A stretch of 64,000 nucleotides of DNA from Yeosuana marina. Its GTDB lineage: Bacteria > Bacteroidota > Bacteroidia > Flavobacteriales > Flavobacteriaceae. The stretch covers positions 9,075 to 73,074 of the forward strand of contig NZ_JAAKGI010000037.1 of the NCBI RefSeq assembly GCF_011762485.1, written 5' to 3'. The first letter of the stretch is position 1; each line of letters starts with the position of its first letter. The notes beneath the pieces are model-generated. The model ran no database searches. It had not been told where the DNA came from and was given only the letters and a program-made list of their open reading frames with translations. This document shows positions 1 to 8,431 of the stretch, one piece after another. A program made the translations under genes and the position numbers.

Positions 1-1
1 A

Positions 2-1747
2 AAAGTAACTGCCAAAAAAGAAGTGAATGGAAAGAAATCATCCGTGCTTCAAATTCAGAACTTACAATTGGGCAACATCAAGGCTGACCCAGAACAACCA
101 AGAAAAACTTTCAACGAAGATGCGTTACAGCAACTTTCTGAGAGTATCGAAGAGCACGGTGTATTGCAGCCAATTACGGTAAGGCAATTAAATGGCCATT
201 ACATCATTGTGATGGGCGAACGCCGATATCGTGCAAGCAAGCTGGCAGGAAAAAAGACCATACCCTGTATCGTTAGGCCTTATGAGAACAATGATGTTCT
301 GGAAGTTCAGATTATCGAAAATCTACAACGACAGGATGTTGAGCCTACCGAAGAAGCTGAGGCCATTGCTTACCTAAGCGAGAAATATACGCCCACAGAA
401 ATTGCGAAACGATTAGGAAGAACCGACAACTTTGTAAGACAGCGTTTAAAATTAGCAGGTCTAATAGATGGCTTTAAGCACTTCGTCCGCAATGGCGAAA
501 TGACCATTTCGTTAGGTGTTGGTGTCGCACTTTTTGCACCAGAAGAACAACAAATGATGTTGGAAACGATGGGCGAAGATTTTAACACACATCAGATAAA
601 CAGGATGATTAAAGACCAGACCTACGACTTGGAAAAAGCATCTTTTGATGTAAAGGATAAGAAGTTGGTACCGAAAGCAGGGTCTTGTTTTGAGTGTCCA
701 TTCAATGCGGCAAATCAAGGAAATCTGTTTGGCGAGGGTAAAATGGTCTGCACAAAATCAACTTGTTTCGAGACAAAGAAAAGCAAGTCGTTCTTAAACT
801 TGATTGAAAAATCCAAGAAAGAGAATATCCTACTGATTCCTGAAATACGACAGTATTGGGCAGATGACGAAAACAATCAGCTCATTATTTCACAGTTGGG
901 AAAAAGTGGCTTGAAGGTCTATCTGCTGGATGATGTAGAAATAATCGAAGAACCTACCAAGCCGACAATAGAGGCCATCAAAATAGAATATCAACATTAC
1001 GATTATTCCGAAGATGAACTGAAGGCAGAATTGGAAGAAGCGATACAGAATTACGAAGACGAATTGAAAAATTACAATTCAGCAACTGATAATGGATTTG
1101 TAAACGGTACCGTGTTCCATCCGGACACGTACCAACACAAAACTGTCTTCGTCAAGATAATCGAGAAATCAAAAGATGAGTCAACTGAGTATTCAGCGCC
1201 ATTGGCCAATAGGAAAATGGCAGATTGTACACCTGAGGAACAAATCGTTAAAATCAAAGAAAGGGAAATCCGCAAGAAGCACATTGAGAACAACAAACAG
1301 TTCGAGGAAGTGGTTCAAATGATTCGTGAGACTAAATACATTAATACCAAAAAGACACTTTCAACAGACGAAATGGTGGCATTCTCAATATCACTTTTTG
1401 AGAACAATGTGGACTATATGAGCCAACAGAAACACTTTTCAAAATTGTTAGGCGATACGTCCAAGATGACCAAAGTTGAAATAGTAGAGAATTTCAAGAA
1501 GAAGTTCAAAAAGGAAATATTTCACAAGCTGATACGGTATATACTCACGAAGCAAGTGCATTTCGGCGAAAGCAATCACGTTAATAATTTAACGAACATT
1601 TCATTCTACAATGCGATGCAGGGATATTACAAATCCAAGATTGCCAGCATTGAGAAGGAATATGTTGAAAAACGAGACAAGCGTGAGGCACGTTTGAAAG
1701 AGCGCATCACAGTTCTTGAAAAGAAAATTCAGGAACTCAGCGATTAG
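2..1747 (+). CDS. parB: ParB/RepB/Spo0J-family partition-like protein (5' end outside window)
   Basis: DNA-binding protein of the ParB/Spo0J family, expected to bind parS-like sites for element maintenance or regulation. From the first possible internal start (GTG at 23) it runs 574 codons. A ParB nuclease-like N domain spans about residues 18-110 with the GERRYRA box near residue 65; an HTH (TPTEIAKRLGRTDNFVRQ) lies near 122-140. A Cys cluster (CFECPF, then C-x4-C) near 222-250 may bind metal. The C-terminus is charged and probably coiled-coil. The frame stays open to the left edge (codons reading KVTAKKE before the GTG), so the true start is probably just outside the window. No ParA is visible here. 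A strong terminator follows. The family call is secure; its role in an integrative element is inferred. Confidence 0.88.
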   Translation, partial: KVTAKKEVNGKKSSVLQIQNLQLGNIKADPEQPRKTFNEDALQQLSESIEEHGVLQPITVRQLNGHYIIVMGERRYRASKLAGKKTIPCIVRPYENNDVLEVQIIENLQRQDVEPTEEAEAIAYLSEKYTPTEIAKRLGRTDNFVRQRLKLAGLIDGFKHFVRNGEMTISLGVGVALFAPEEQQMMLETMGEDFNTHQINRMIKDQTYDLEKASFDVKDKKLVPKAGSCFECPFNAANQGNLFGEGKMVCTKSTCFETKKSKSFLNLIEKSKKENILLIPEIRQYWADDENNQLIISQLGKSGLKVYLLDDVEIIEEPTKPTIEAIKIEYQHYDYSEDELKAELEEAIQNYEDELKNYNSATDNGFVNGTVFHPDTYQHKTVFVKIIEKSKDESTEYSAPLANRKMADCTPEEQIVKIKEREIRKKHIENNKQFEEVVQMIRETKYINTKKTLSTDEMVAFSISLFENNVDYMSQQKHFSKLLGDTSKMTKVEIVENFKKKFKKEIFHKLIRYILTKQVHFGESNHVNNLTNISFYNAMQGYYKSKIASIEKEYVEKRDKREARLKERITVLEKKIQELSD

Positions 1748-1764
1748 CTTTTGTTGTTTGAAGA

Positions 1765-1800
1765 AGGGTCGGCATTCGTGCTGGCCCTTTTTCTTTTTTA
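1765..1800 (+). terminator. Rho-independent terminator of parB-like gene
   Basis: A ten-pair stem (1765-1774 with 1779-1788, two G-U pairs) closes a TTCG tetraloop and is followed by an almost pure T tract. It lies 18 bases after the parB-like stop codon. Confidence 0.85.
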
Positions 1801-2008
1801 TGATAGTTCCTAAAAAAACGCATTTAACAGGAAGGGGTTATCAATCAATAATTAGCGCAAAGGTAAACTCGTAAAATACACCCATCAAAAGACTACGGCA
1901 TAAAGCCATCGATGCACCCTACGCTTATTTATTCCGTTTCCTTTTGAGCTGAGATTTTAGCTTCCGTTTGGGTACTGCTCGAATATTGTTTAATCAAAAT
2001 ATATCATT

Positions 2009-2170
2009 ATGAAACGAATATCTGAAAAACCTAAAATTTCGCCACAAGAGGCTGAAATACATTATCAGTCAAGTAAAGAAAATTACACCATTGAAAGTGC
2101 AGAAAGCCATTTGGCTTATTACAGAGAAAAGCATCCGATGTACTACTCTCTGCTATTACAAAATGTTTAA
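2009..2170 (+). CDS. Small 53-aa hypothetical protein
   Basis: An ATG ORF of 53 codons (MKRISEKPKISPQEAEIHYQ..., ending LLLQNV). The composition is charged and soluble, with no membrane segment. It ends 17 bases before the DUF932 gene on the same strand, so the two are probably co-transcribed. I do not recognise the family. Codon use resembles neighbouring element genes, which is the main reason to call it real. The interval 1801-2008 before it holds no gene I can support. Confidence 0.5.
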   Translation: MKRISEKPKISPQEAEIHYQSSKENYTIESAESHLAYYREKHPMYYSLLLQNV

Positions 2171-2187
2171 CCTAAAATTCAAAAGCT

Positions 2188-3024
2188 ATGTATTTACAAA
2201 ATTTGCAACAGGATGAAATCTTTGTTCCATCAGAAATGAAATCCTTAAAAAGTCTGACACAGATGGAATCCCGAAGAGGGCTTGAAAACATCATAATTTC
2301 CAATGGGAAAATTGTCAATGTAGTATCGAACAGCTATGGCCACATTCCAAATCAACTTTTCTTCAAGAAAGCCGAAGAAATGCTGACCGATGCACAACTG
2401 AACTTCCACAAGCGCACCATCAACAAAAACGATAGGTCATTTATTACCGACTTTATAATCGACGACAAAAGCCAGTTTACCGTCAAGAACCATAAGGATT
2501 TGATATTGCCGATGCTTCGCTTCAAGAACTCGTATGATGGTAGTGAAAAGACCTCTGGCCACTTCGGTTTCTACAGAAAAGTATGTTCCAATGGCTTGCA
2601 CGTTTCACAAGCGGAAATTGAGTTTTCCATTAAGCACAGCAAGAACAATACACACCTCATAATGCCGAGGTTGAGCAATCTGTTCGATAAATTTCTGGAT
2701 AATGAGTTCTACACCATTACCAAGAAATTCGATAAGATGAAGGAATTTAAAATTATCGACACACAAGAGTTTGTGAAAGCCATTCTGGACAAAACGAAGT
2801 TGTTTAGATACGAGTGTAGCGATAAGAATAGTGACCCTTCAAAAAAGTCTCGTGAGGTCATTGAGATTTTGAACTATGAAGCCTTGTTACTCAATGAAGA
2901 ACCGAATCTATGGTTAGGCTACAATGCCTTCAATTCAGTATTGCACAATACATTGAAAAAGAGTTTTGGTCAACAAGAACGGTTGGATAAAAAGCTGTTT
3001 GATGAAGTCTATGCTATGGCATAA
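2188..3024 (+). CDS. DUF932-family protein
   Basis: A 278-aa protein of the DUF932 type found on many plasmids, phages and conjugative elements. Its biochemical role is not established. Typical features are the N-terminal segment ending in the YGHIPNQLFFKKAEEML region (near residue 50-68), the central GFYRKVCSNGLHV motif (about 126-138) and a C-terminal helical part with the LWLGYNAFNSVLHN segment. There is no signal peptide or membrane segment. It follows a 53-aa ORF closely and is followed by a long gene-free, hairpin-rich stretch. An accessory role in element maintenance or anti-restriction is only a guess. Confidence 0.8.
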   Translation: MYLQNLQQDEIFVPSEMKSLKSLTQMESRRGLENIIISNGKIVNVVSNSYGHIPNQLFFKKAEEMLTDAQLNFHKRTINKNDRSFITDFIIDDKSQFTVKNHKDLILPMLRFKNSYDGSEKTSGHFGFYRKVCSNGLHVSQAEIEFSIKHSKNNTHLIMPRLSNLFDKFLDNEFYTITKKFDKMKEFKIIDTQEFVKAILDKTKLFRYECSDKNSDPSKKSREVIEILNYEALLLNEEPNLWLGYNAFNSVLHNTLKKSFGQQERLDKKLFDEVYAMA

Positions 3025-3804
3025 ATTAAATAAAGGTTTGTCCAGTACCATAAACTGGATTTTCTACTGTTGCAAATCCCTGCCATCAATACCGCTCAGC
3101 ACATTCCCCTACATACGACGCCTGCCTGCTGAAAAAAGCAGGCAACCACTTCATTTTGGGAAAAGAGCTTCACTACAAACATCTTGGACACAATCCCCAA
3201 TTTCAGCTTTCCATTCCGTTAATCCTTCCCGATGCTCTGGGAAGGTAAACTTGTCCTGAGCGCAGTCGAAGGGCTACATTCCAGAGCCAAAATTGTGAAT
3301 TAAGTCCGCTATCTCAACGGAAAGCATCACTTCGGTTTTATTAACAGGATTTTCGGTGCGGTCTTCTTGAGCCCTCACTCGAAAATCCTTAAAAACCAAA
3401 CCGCTGTCTTACACATTTTAAGGGGTTTATAATGGATAAAGCCTTTTTTGTTTTTCGGGTCGTCGAAAAACAGGCACGACATAACCAATTCTAAATTAAA
3501 CCCAGCCACTTATTTCGCTTAACTGTCGGTACGCTCAAATCGTAACCGGTTTTAAAAGAATTGCTAATGCCCTTATGGAACTTGTCAAGACTATACAAGT
3601 TTTAGTGAAAAATAAGGTTTCTACTTCCTTGAAAATCCAAGGATTTTACTACGTCGCAAACACACCTGATTTATTTCCTAAAAGTCTTGACAAAACCCAC
3701 TCTATCCATTGTGCGGTGCACGAAAGAAATCAAACAAACACCCCTTAAAATTTAATTACAGTTGAATTGAAAAGGGAATTATTAATCTTTTAAATTTTTT
3801 AGTT
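3025..3804. other. 780-bp gene-free, hairpin-rich region of the element
   Basis: I see no credible gene here; the longest ORF (2966-3259) overlaps the DUF932 gene and has no protein-like features. It contains several strong secondary-structure signals: an 8-bp stem at 3123-3144, an 8-bp stem at 3450-3471, a 7-bp tight inverted repeat at 3632-3647, and an 11-bp perfect inverted repeat whose arms (TTGTCAAGACT / AGTCTTGACAA) lie at 3582-3592 and 3683-3693. A dispersed-repeat-like sequence sits at 3255-3272. A structured RNA, a single-strand origin or a leading-region promoter are possible roles. Confidence 0.5.
3255..3272 (+). repeat. Dispersed palindrome-like repeat (CCTGAGCGCAGTCGAAGG)
   Basis: The sequence CCTGAGCGCAGTCGAAGG, with an imperfect inverted core (CTGAGCGCAG / TCGAAGG), resembles from memory the short CCTTCGACTnCGCTCAGG intergenic repeats common in Flavobacteria genomes. 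Only one copy was seen in this window, so the assignment rests on recall. Confidence 0.4.
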
Positions 3805-4149
3805 ATGAGTACTATTAGAAATCACGTACAGTTGATTGGAAACGTTGGTCAAGAGCCAACCATTACGAACCTTGAAAGCGGTAAGAAAGTAGCCCGCTTC
3901 TCACTCGCCACGAACGAGTATTACAAAGACAGTAAAGGCGAAAAGCAAACAGATACGAATTGGCATACAATTGTAGCCTGGGGCAAAACTGCTGAAATTG
4001 TAGAAAAGTATGTTGCCAAAGGAAAAGAAGTTGGAATATCGGGAAAACTAAAAACTCGAAGCTACACAACTGATGATAATGAACAACGCTATGTTACCGA
4101 AGTGGTAGCCGATGAAATCCTATTACTTGGAAGTAAAAACGACAAGTAG
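3805..4149 (+). CDS. ssb: Single-stranded DNA-binding protein (short, tail-less)
   Basis: An OB-fold protein that coats single-stranded DNA during conjugative transfer or replication. The start MSTIRNHVQLIGNVGQEP, the NWHTIVAWGKTAEIVEKYV core (about residues 50-68) and the KLKTRSYTTDD segment are diagnostic of bacterial SSB. At 114 aa it is essentially only the OB domain. The flexible linker and acidic C-terminal tip (usually ending DxPF), which recruit partner proteins, are missing, and the end reads LLGSKNDK. Short SSBs like this are common on Bacteroidetes conjugative elements. It is a monocistronic unit with its own terminator. Confidence 0.95.
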   Translation: MSTIRNHVQLIGNVGQEPTITNLESGKKVARFSLATNEYYKDSKGEKQTDTNWHTIVAWGKTAEIVEKYVAKGKEVGISGKLKTRSYTTDDNEQRYVTEVVADEILLLGSKNDK

Positions 4150-4162
4150 GACTTAAAATTAA

Positions 4163-4198
4163 AGAGGGCGTTCCTCTGGAAAGTTGCGCCCTCTTTTT
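4163..4198 (+). terminator. Rho-independent terminator after ssb
   Basis: Perfect 8-bp stem AGAGGGCG / CGCCCTCT (4163-4170 and 4187-4194) with a 16-nt loop, followed by TTTTT. It lies 13 bases after the ssb stop codon. Confidence 0.85.
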
Positions 4199-4269
4199 CA
4201 TTATCCATTAATAAAATTAAGATAACAATGAAATCGAAGATTTACGATTTCCATTAAAAAATAGAAACG

Positions 4270-4653
4270 ATGAGTAAAGCACAAGTTAATGAAATCAAAG
4301 AAGGATTACAACATTTTCACGGAACTGAAATGTTCTACCAAATCCCATTATTAAGAACACGATTTACAGACGGGTTGAAATACCTTTCGGAAGTTGCCGA
4401 ATGTTTTTGGCTCATAACGGATGCTTCCGTAATTGCAAAAAGTCTGATGAACCGAAGCGAATTTATCACTATCGACTTTAAGAGATTGTCCGAAGAAAAA
4501 CAAGATTTTACAGGCTACGAAGCCGAAATAATTTACAGCGATGGCAACGACAATATTTTGGAAAAACACGGCTATCGTGTCACCGATTTTCCTCTCGATG
4601 AACTGCGTTTGTATTTTGTAAATGATACGCTGATGCTTCCAAGTGAATATTAA
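4270..4653 (+). CDS. DUF6876-family protein
   Basis: A 127-aa soluble protein. The beginning (LQHFHGTEMFYQIPLLRTRFTDG) and the LxxxAxCFWLITDAS segment are what I recall as DUF6876, a family of unknown function spread on Bacteroidetes conjugative and mobilizable elements. There is no signal peptide and no catalytic motif that I can name. It shares an operon with the 65-aa ORF starting 12 bases downstream, and both precede a terminator and the presumed transfer origin. Confidence 0.7.
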   Translation: MSKAQVNEIKEGLQHFHGTEMFYQIPLLRTRFTDGLKYLSEVAECFWLITDASVIAKSLMNRSEFITIDFKRLSEEKQDFTGYEAEIIYSDGNDNILEKHGYRVTDFPLDELRLYFVNDTLMLPSEY

Positions 4654-4664
4654 ATTCTAAAGCT

Positions 4665-4862
4665 ATGGTATATCTAAATTTTACAGACTTGAGCGAAGAA
4701 GCTCAAAACCGACTTTTGGAAACTTCCAAAGAAGATGTGAAACGAAAATTTGGGGATAGCATTCGCAAATACGTAAAAGAAAATTATGGCTGTTTTGAAA
4801 CGATAATTGAGGAAGAGGCAATGCGGAATTTATATTCTTATACCTACGTTTTCAATATATAG
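4665..4862 (+). CDS. Small 65-aa hypothetical protein
   Basis: A 65-codon ORF (MVYLNFTDLSEEAQNRLLETSKEDV...), 11 bases after the DUF6876 gene and probably translated from the same mRNA. It is acidic and helical with no membrane segment. The family is not recognised by name. Small proteins with this L-S-xEAQxRLL opening accompany DUF6876 genes on related elements in my recollection. A terminator hairpin begins 22 bases after its stop. Confidence 0.6.
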   Translation: MVYLNFTDLSEEAQNRLLETSKEDVKRKFGDSIRKYVKENYGCFETIIEEEAMRNLYSYTYVFNI

Positions 4863-4884
4863 TTTTCAGCATATATGAAACAAG

Positions 4885-4912
4885 CACCTCTGAATGAGAG
4901 GTGTTTTTGTGT
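4885..4912 (+). terminator. Rho-independent terminator
   Basis: Perfect 7-bp stem CACCTCT / AGAGGTG (4885-4891 and 4897-4903) with a 5-nt loop and a following T-rich run. It ends the DUF6876 operon just before the hairpin cluster upstream of the mobilization genes. Confidence 0.8.
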
Positions 4913-4980
4913 TTAATTAATCCTATATCAAGAAAAAATTACTATCTTTATTTCGCTGAATTTCAGCATTCAAATTAAAG

Positions 4981-5157
4981 TAAGGTTATCCACTTTTCGA
5001 CTTTCGCCGATAGCCTTACACATCGAAAAATAATATATCGGAAAATCATTTTCCCTGAAAATGGCAATCGGCTTTTTAGCCGGATTGTATGGATTTTTGT
5101 CACGCTTGCGCGTGACGAAAAGGAATAGCAAGAGGGTAACGGGCTGCGCCGCGTTAC
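4981..5157 (+). other. oriT: Candidate origin of transfer (oriT): five consecutive hairpins
   Basis: Five inverted repeats are packed into 177 bp just upstream of the relaxosome genes. They are TAAGGTTATC / GATAGCCTTA (4981-4990, 5009-5018; ten pairs, one G-U); CATTTTC / GAAAATG (5047-5063); CGGCT / AGCCG around TTTT (5069-5082, extendable); GTCACGC / GCGTGAC around TTGC (5099-5116); and GTAACGGGC / GCC-G-CGTTAC (5136-5157, one bulge). There is no coding potential consistent with neighbours. Position and structure fit an oriT; the nic site cannot be named from sequence alone. The rest of 4913-5303 holds no gene I can support. Confidence 0.5.
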
Positions 5158-5303
5158 ATATTCCATTTTCGTTTTAATCCGTTGATTTTTAATTAGTTAA
5201 AATCAAAAAGGATTTAAAAATTCCAGCAATTTGCGTCAAATGGTCTTGAAACACCAGTAAATAGGGATGGATTTACGTCAAATCTTTAAAAAAAGCGAAA
5301 GAA

Positions 5304-5684
5304 ATGGATTCATTCATCACTATCAGATTCAAACGAAAAACTGCCAAACGATTTCAGGAATTTTCCAAAATGCACTTTAAAACACACACCGAAGCGATGG
5401 AAAACATCCTTGATTTTTTCCTCTATAACGAGATTTCCCCAAGGGAAAAGTTAGGACCAACCGGACGTACTATCGAGGCTAAATTGCTCAAAAGAATCAA
5501 CGCCGTAATCGCCATAATGCGTGATGTAGAAAAGACCCAAACCAAGCCAACGGTCGCAATGTTGCAATCCCTTTTTGTGATGGACGAACCCAACAAAAAA
5601 CCATTGATAGTTGAAAAGAAATATGCCGAAGAAAAGAAAGAAGTGCGCTTTCGCGAAAGGCGAAACATTAAGAACGAACTATAA
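5304..5684 (+). CDS. bfmA: BfmA/BtgA-family mobilization accessory protein
   Basis: A 126-aa basic protein of the BfmA/BtgA group, which acts with the relaxase at oriT. The N-terminal FITIRFKRKTAKRFQEFSK segment followed by the HTEAMENILDFFL helix resembles a ribbon-helix-helix DNA-binding arrangement (residues about 1-40). The middle GRTIEAKLLKRINAVIAIMRDVEKTQTKP is characteristic of the family, and the tail is rich in K, E and R. It lies 146 bases after the hairpin cluster and 11 bases before the relaxase gene. A 12-bp palindrome CTTTCGCGAAAG (5648-5659) falls within the gene. Confidence 0.8.
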   Translation: MDSFITIRFKRKTAKRFQEFSKMHFKTHTEAMENILDFFLYNEISPREKLGPTGRTIEAKLLKRINAVIAIMRDVEKTQTKPTVAMLQSLFVMDEPNKKPLIVEKKYAEEKKEVRFRERRNIKNEL

Positions 5685-5695
5685 TTTTTCCAGCT

Positions 5696-6727
5696 ATGTA
5701 CATCACAATAACATCCCAAAAGATGGGCGGTAATTTTTCCAAAAGTTCGGCAGATTTTGTTGGGTATTTAGAGAAAGAAAATCAAGGTCTGGAACAGCAA
5801 GATATGGAACATTTTTTCAATCAATATGGCGATGAGATTTCTGCTGAGGAAGTCATTAAGGAAATCGATGGGAATACTGCAAAATTGGAAAAACACGAAC
5901 CAAGATTCTACTCAATAACTGTCAGTCCATCAAAATATGAATTGCGAAAACTTCAGAACAGTAGCGAAGATTTAAAGAAATATACTCGTGAGCTGATGAA
6001 AGATTATGTGGCTTCATTCAATAGGGAAATCAAAGGGCGACCGGTTAACATCGATGATATAAAGTACTATGCAAAAATAGAGCATCAACGCACCTTCAAG
6101 GGAACAGATTTTCAGGTAAAAGAGAACCAACCGTACGCCATCAAAATTCTTCAGCTCAAAACCGAAATCCGAAACGTTCAGGAAGGACGAAATGAAGGAA
6201 ATATTAAAAGGATGGAAAAGGAAATCGCAAAATTGGAACGCCAAGCACCACATCAGCAAAACGGAAAACGGATTGTCCAGGGAATGCAAAAAGATGGTAA
6301 CCAAAGCCACATCCATATTATCGTGAGCCGTAAGGATGCGTCCAACAGATTCAGTTTATCGCCCGGAAGCAAATACAAAGCATCTGATGTAAAGTTGAAT
6401 GGGGAAACCGTAAAACGGGGATTTGACCGTGATACATTTTTCGAGAATGCAGAAAAAACATTTGATAAGACTTTTGGCTATAAACGAAACTTTGCCGAGA
6501 CCTACAAAGCCCGAAAGGATTTTGTAAAGAATCCCAATCTCTATTTCGCTGCCTTGATGAAACTGCCGGCTAACAAAAAAGCACTGGCTTTCAAAATTAT
6601 AGCAAAGACCGGATTGCCGATAGTGCCAAATATTCCAGTTAGTCAAACACAGATTGCACTTCGAATTCTTAAACGGTTGAGACGTGGTGCTGAGATTGCG
6701 ATTAAATCAAGTTCTATAGGAATCTAA
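5696..6727 (+). CDS. MobB/DUF5712-type relaxase
   Basis: Probable conjugative relaxase that nicks oriT and pilots the strand. 343 aa. The N-terminus MYITITSQKMGGNFSKSSADFVGYLEKEN is typical of the DUF5712/MobB group of Bacteroidetes mobilization proteins. The metal-binding histidine signature SHIHIIVSRKD lies near residues 203-213, and EHQRTFKGTD (about 125-134) is a second conserved segment. The catalytic tyrosine is not identified with certainty. The C-terminus is basic. It sits between the BfmA-like gene and the coupling protein (5-nt gap), forming a bfmABC-like operon. Confidence 0.78.
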   Translation: MYITITSQKMGGNFSKSSADFVGYLEKENQGLEQQDMEHFFNQYGDEISAEEVIKEIDGNTAKLEKHEPRFYSITVSPSKYELRKLQNSSEDLKKYTRELMKDYVASFNREIKGRPVNIDDIKYYAKIEHQRTFKGTDFQVKENQPYAIKILQLKTEIRNVQEGRNEGNIKRMEKEIAKLERQAPHQQNGKRIVQGMQKDGNQSHIHIIVSRKDASNRFSLSPGSKYKASDVKLNGETVKRGFDRDTFFENAEKTFDKTFGYKRNFAETYKARKDFVKNPNLYFAALMKLPANKKALAFKIIAKTGLPIVPNIPVSQTQIALRILKRLRRGAEIAIKSSSIGI

Positions 6728-6732
6728 CAATT

Positions 6733-8316
6733 ATGCGGATAGATGACCTCATAACGACACTTTCAATTATTGGCGTGACCAGTATTGTTTTCTATGCGAT
6801 GTTTCGGGTAAGTAGGTATGCATTCATCGTTAATTTTCTCGTGCTTGGTGCGATGGTGTTCTGTTTGAATGGGGAAAACCGACTGATTCTGATTTCTCTC
6901 TATCTGGTTTGCCCTCTCATATTAATTAACATAGGAATGTACGTGTTCCTGCATAAAACGGACAAGCCAATAAATGGCGATAGCAAATATCAGGTCAGCT
7001 TTGCCACCACTAAGGGAAATTTCAAATTGGATAACATCAAACGAGGTGCATCCATCATTGGTTCTGCCGGAAGTGGCAAGACCGAAAGTGTTGTCTATGG
7101 ATTTTTGAAACACTTCCGGAAAGAAAGCTTTTGCGGAATTATCCACGACTACAAGGATTTTGAACTGACCGAAATGGCGTATCCGCTTTTTAAGGATAGG
7201 GATATCCCATTTAAGGTCATTTCCTTTGATAAAATCATCCATAGGGTAAATCCTATCGCGCCACGTTACTTAGAGAACGAGGAAAGCGTAAACGAAGTGT
7301 CAAGGGTATTGATAGAAAACCTTTTGGAACAACGAGAAAGCGGAACAACCGGAACGACAAAATTCTTCAACGATGCTGCGGAAGGACTGATTGGTGGATT
7401 GATTTGGAAACTGAAAACCACCTATCCACAATTCTGTACACTTCCCCATTTGATTGCCATTTACCAATATCTGGACACGGATAGCTTAATCCAATTCTTA
7501 GAAACCAATACTACATCAAGAGCAATGGCAGATGCTTTTATAAGTGGAAAGGATTCCGACAGACAGACAGCAGGCGTAAAAAGCACTCTGGCAAATGCGT
7601 TGAAACGAATTAGTACACAACGCATTTTTATGGCATTGTCCGCAGACGAAGTGCCTTTGAATATCAATAACGAAGAAAGTCCTGCTGTAATTTCAATAGT
7701 CAATAACCCGAAATTTGAAACTTCATATTCGCCAGTTATTGCGACCATTATTCATACCATTACCAAACAAATGAGTGTGCGAAATTCAAAACCTTCATTT
7801 TTGTTGATGGAAGAAGCACCAACAATTCGTTTATTGAATATGCATAGAATTCCTGCAACTTTGAGAAGCTACGATATAGCAACTATTTATGTAATGCAGG
7901 ATAAAATTCAGAACGATATGATGTATGGTGACAAGGCGAGTAAAGCGATTTTAAGCAATCTTTCTTATCAGTTTTTTGGTAAAGTCAATGACCCAGACAC
8001 CGCCAAATATTATGAACGTTTTTTTGAAATAATCAAAGACCCAACCAAAAGTATTAGTCGTGGACATAATCTTGATTTCGATACACGTATTACGACTGGA
8101 GAGAAAGAAATCCCAAAAATTAGAGCAGATGTGTTCTTTAGATTAAAGCAGGGAGAGTTTATAACCTATGCGGATGGGAAGGATAAGAAGGTACAGTTTA
8201 AATTGGCTAATATTCAACGAGAGTTGCCAAAGGAATCGAAGCATTTTTCTCAGGAAGATTTAGAGGCTAATTTTGAACGAGTTTATGATGAGGCGAAGTC
8301 GATATTTGAAACATAA
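6733..8316 (+). CDS. Type IV coupling protein (VirD4/TraD-like ATPase)
   Basis: Inner-membrane ATPase that brings the relaxase-DNA complex to the secretion channel. 527 aa. Two or three membrane segments occupy about residues 10-75, followed by the Walker A motif GSAGSGKTES (about 111-120). A Walker B-like LLMEEAPTIRLL lies near 357-368, and a further motif VMQDKIQNDMMYG near 386-398 is typical of TraD/TraG coupling proteins. It is the last gene of the mobilization operon. It transcribes toward the cargo genes, while the channel genes lie on the opposite strand further right. Confidence 0.88.
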   Translation: MRIDDLITTLSIIGVTSIVFYAMFRVSRYAFIVNFLVLGAMVFCLNGENRLILISLYLVCPLILINIGMYVFLHKTDKPINGDSKYQVSFATTKGNFKLDNIKRGASIIGSAGSGKTESVVYGFLKHFRKESFCGIIHDYKDFELTEMAYPLFKDRDIPFKVISFDKIIHRVNPIAPRYLENEESVNEVSRVLIENLLEQRESGTTGTTKFFNDAAEGLIGGLIWKLKTTYPQFCTLPHLIAIYQYLDTDSLIQFLETNTTSRAMADAFISGKDSDRQTAGVKSTLANALKRISTQRIFMALSADEVPLNINNEESPAVISIVNNPKFETSYSPVIATIIHTITKQMSVRNSKPSFLLMEEAPTIRLLNMHRIPATLRSYDIATIYVMQDKIQNDMMYGDKASKAILSNLSYQFFGKVNDPDTAKYYERFFEIIKDPTKSISRGHNLDFDTRITTGEKEIPKIRADVFFRLKQGEFITYADGKDKKVQFKLANIQRELPKESKHFSQEDLEANFERVYDEAKSIFET

Positions 8317-8372
8317 ATGTAATCAAAAAAATAATTATGCTTTATTCCATAACAGAAAGTGTTTTTAAAATC

Positions 8373-8386
8373 TTAAAGGCCTTTAA
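8373..8386. promoter_or_regulatory. 14-bp palindrome upstream of GHKL/nuclease cargo gene
   Basis: TTAAAGGCCTTTAA is a perfect 14-bp palindrome, 46 bases before the ATG at 8432, and is flanked by further imperfect symmetry. It could be an operator for the cargo gene or a weak terminator of the coupling-protein gene. Confidence 0.35.
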
Positions 8387-8431
8387 ATTTTATGTAAATT
8401 GTACCACTTAATTAAAACATCTGAGATTATA

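Noticed and set aside
2966..3259. 97-codon + strand ORF overlapping the end of the DUF932 gene
   Set aside because: It shares 59 bp with a better gene in another frame, has atypical composition (many Ser, Pro, Cys) and no recognisable domain.
4975..5166. Minus-strand ORF of 63 codons through the hairpin cluster
   Set aside because: It lies wholly in the inverted-repeat region, has no protein-like pattern and is out of context with the + strand operon; the hairpins explain the sequence better.
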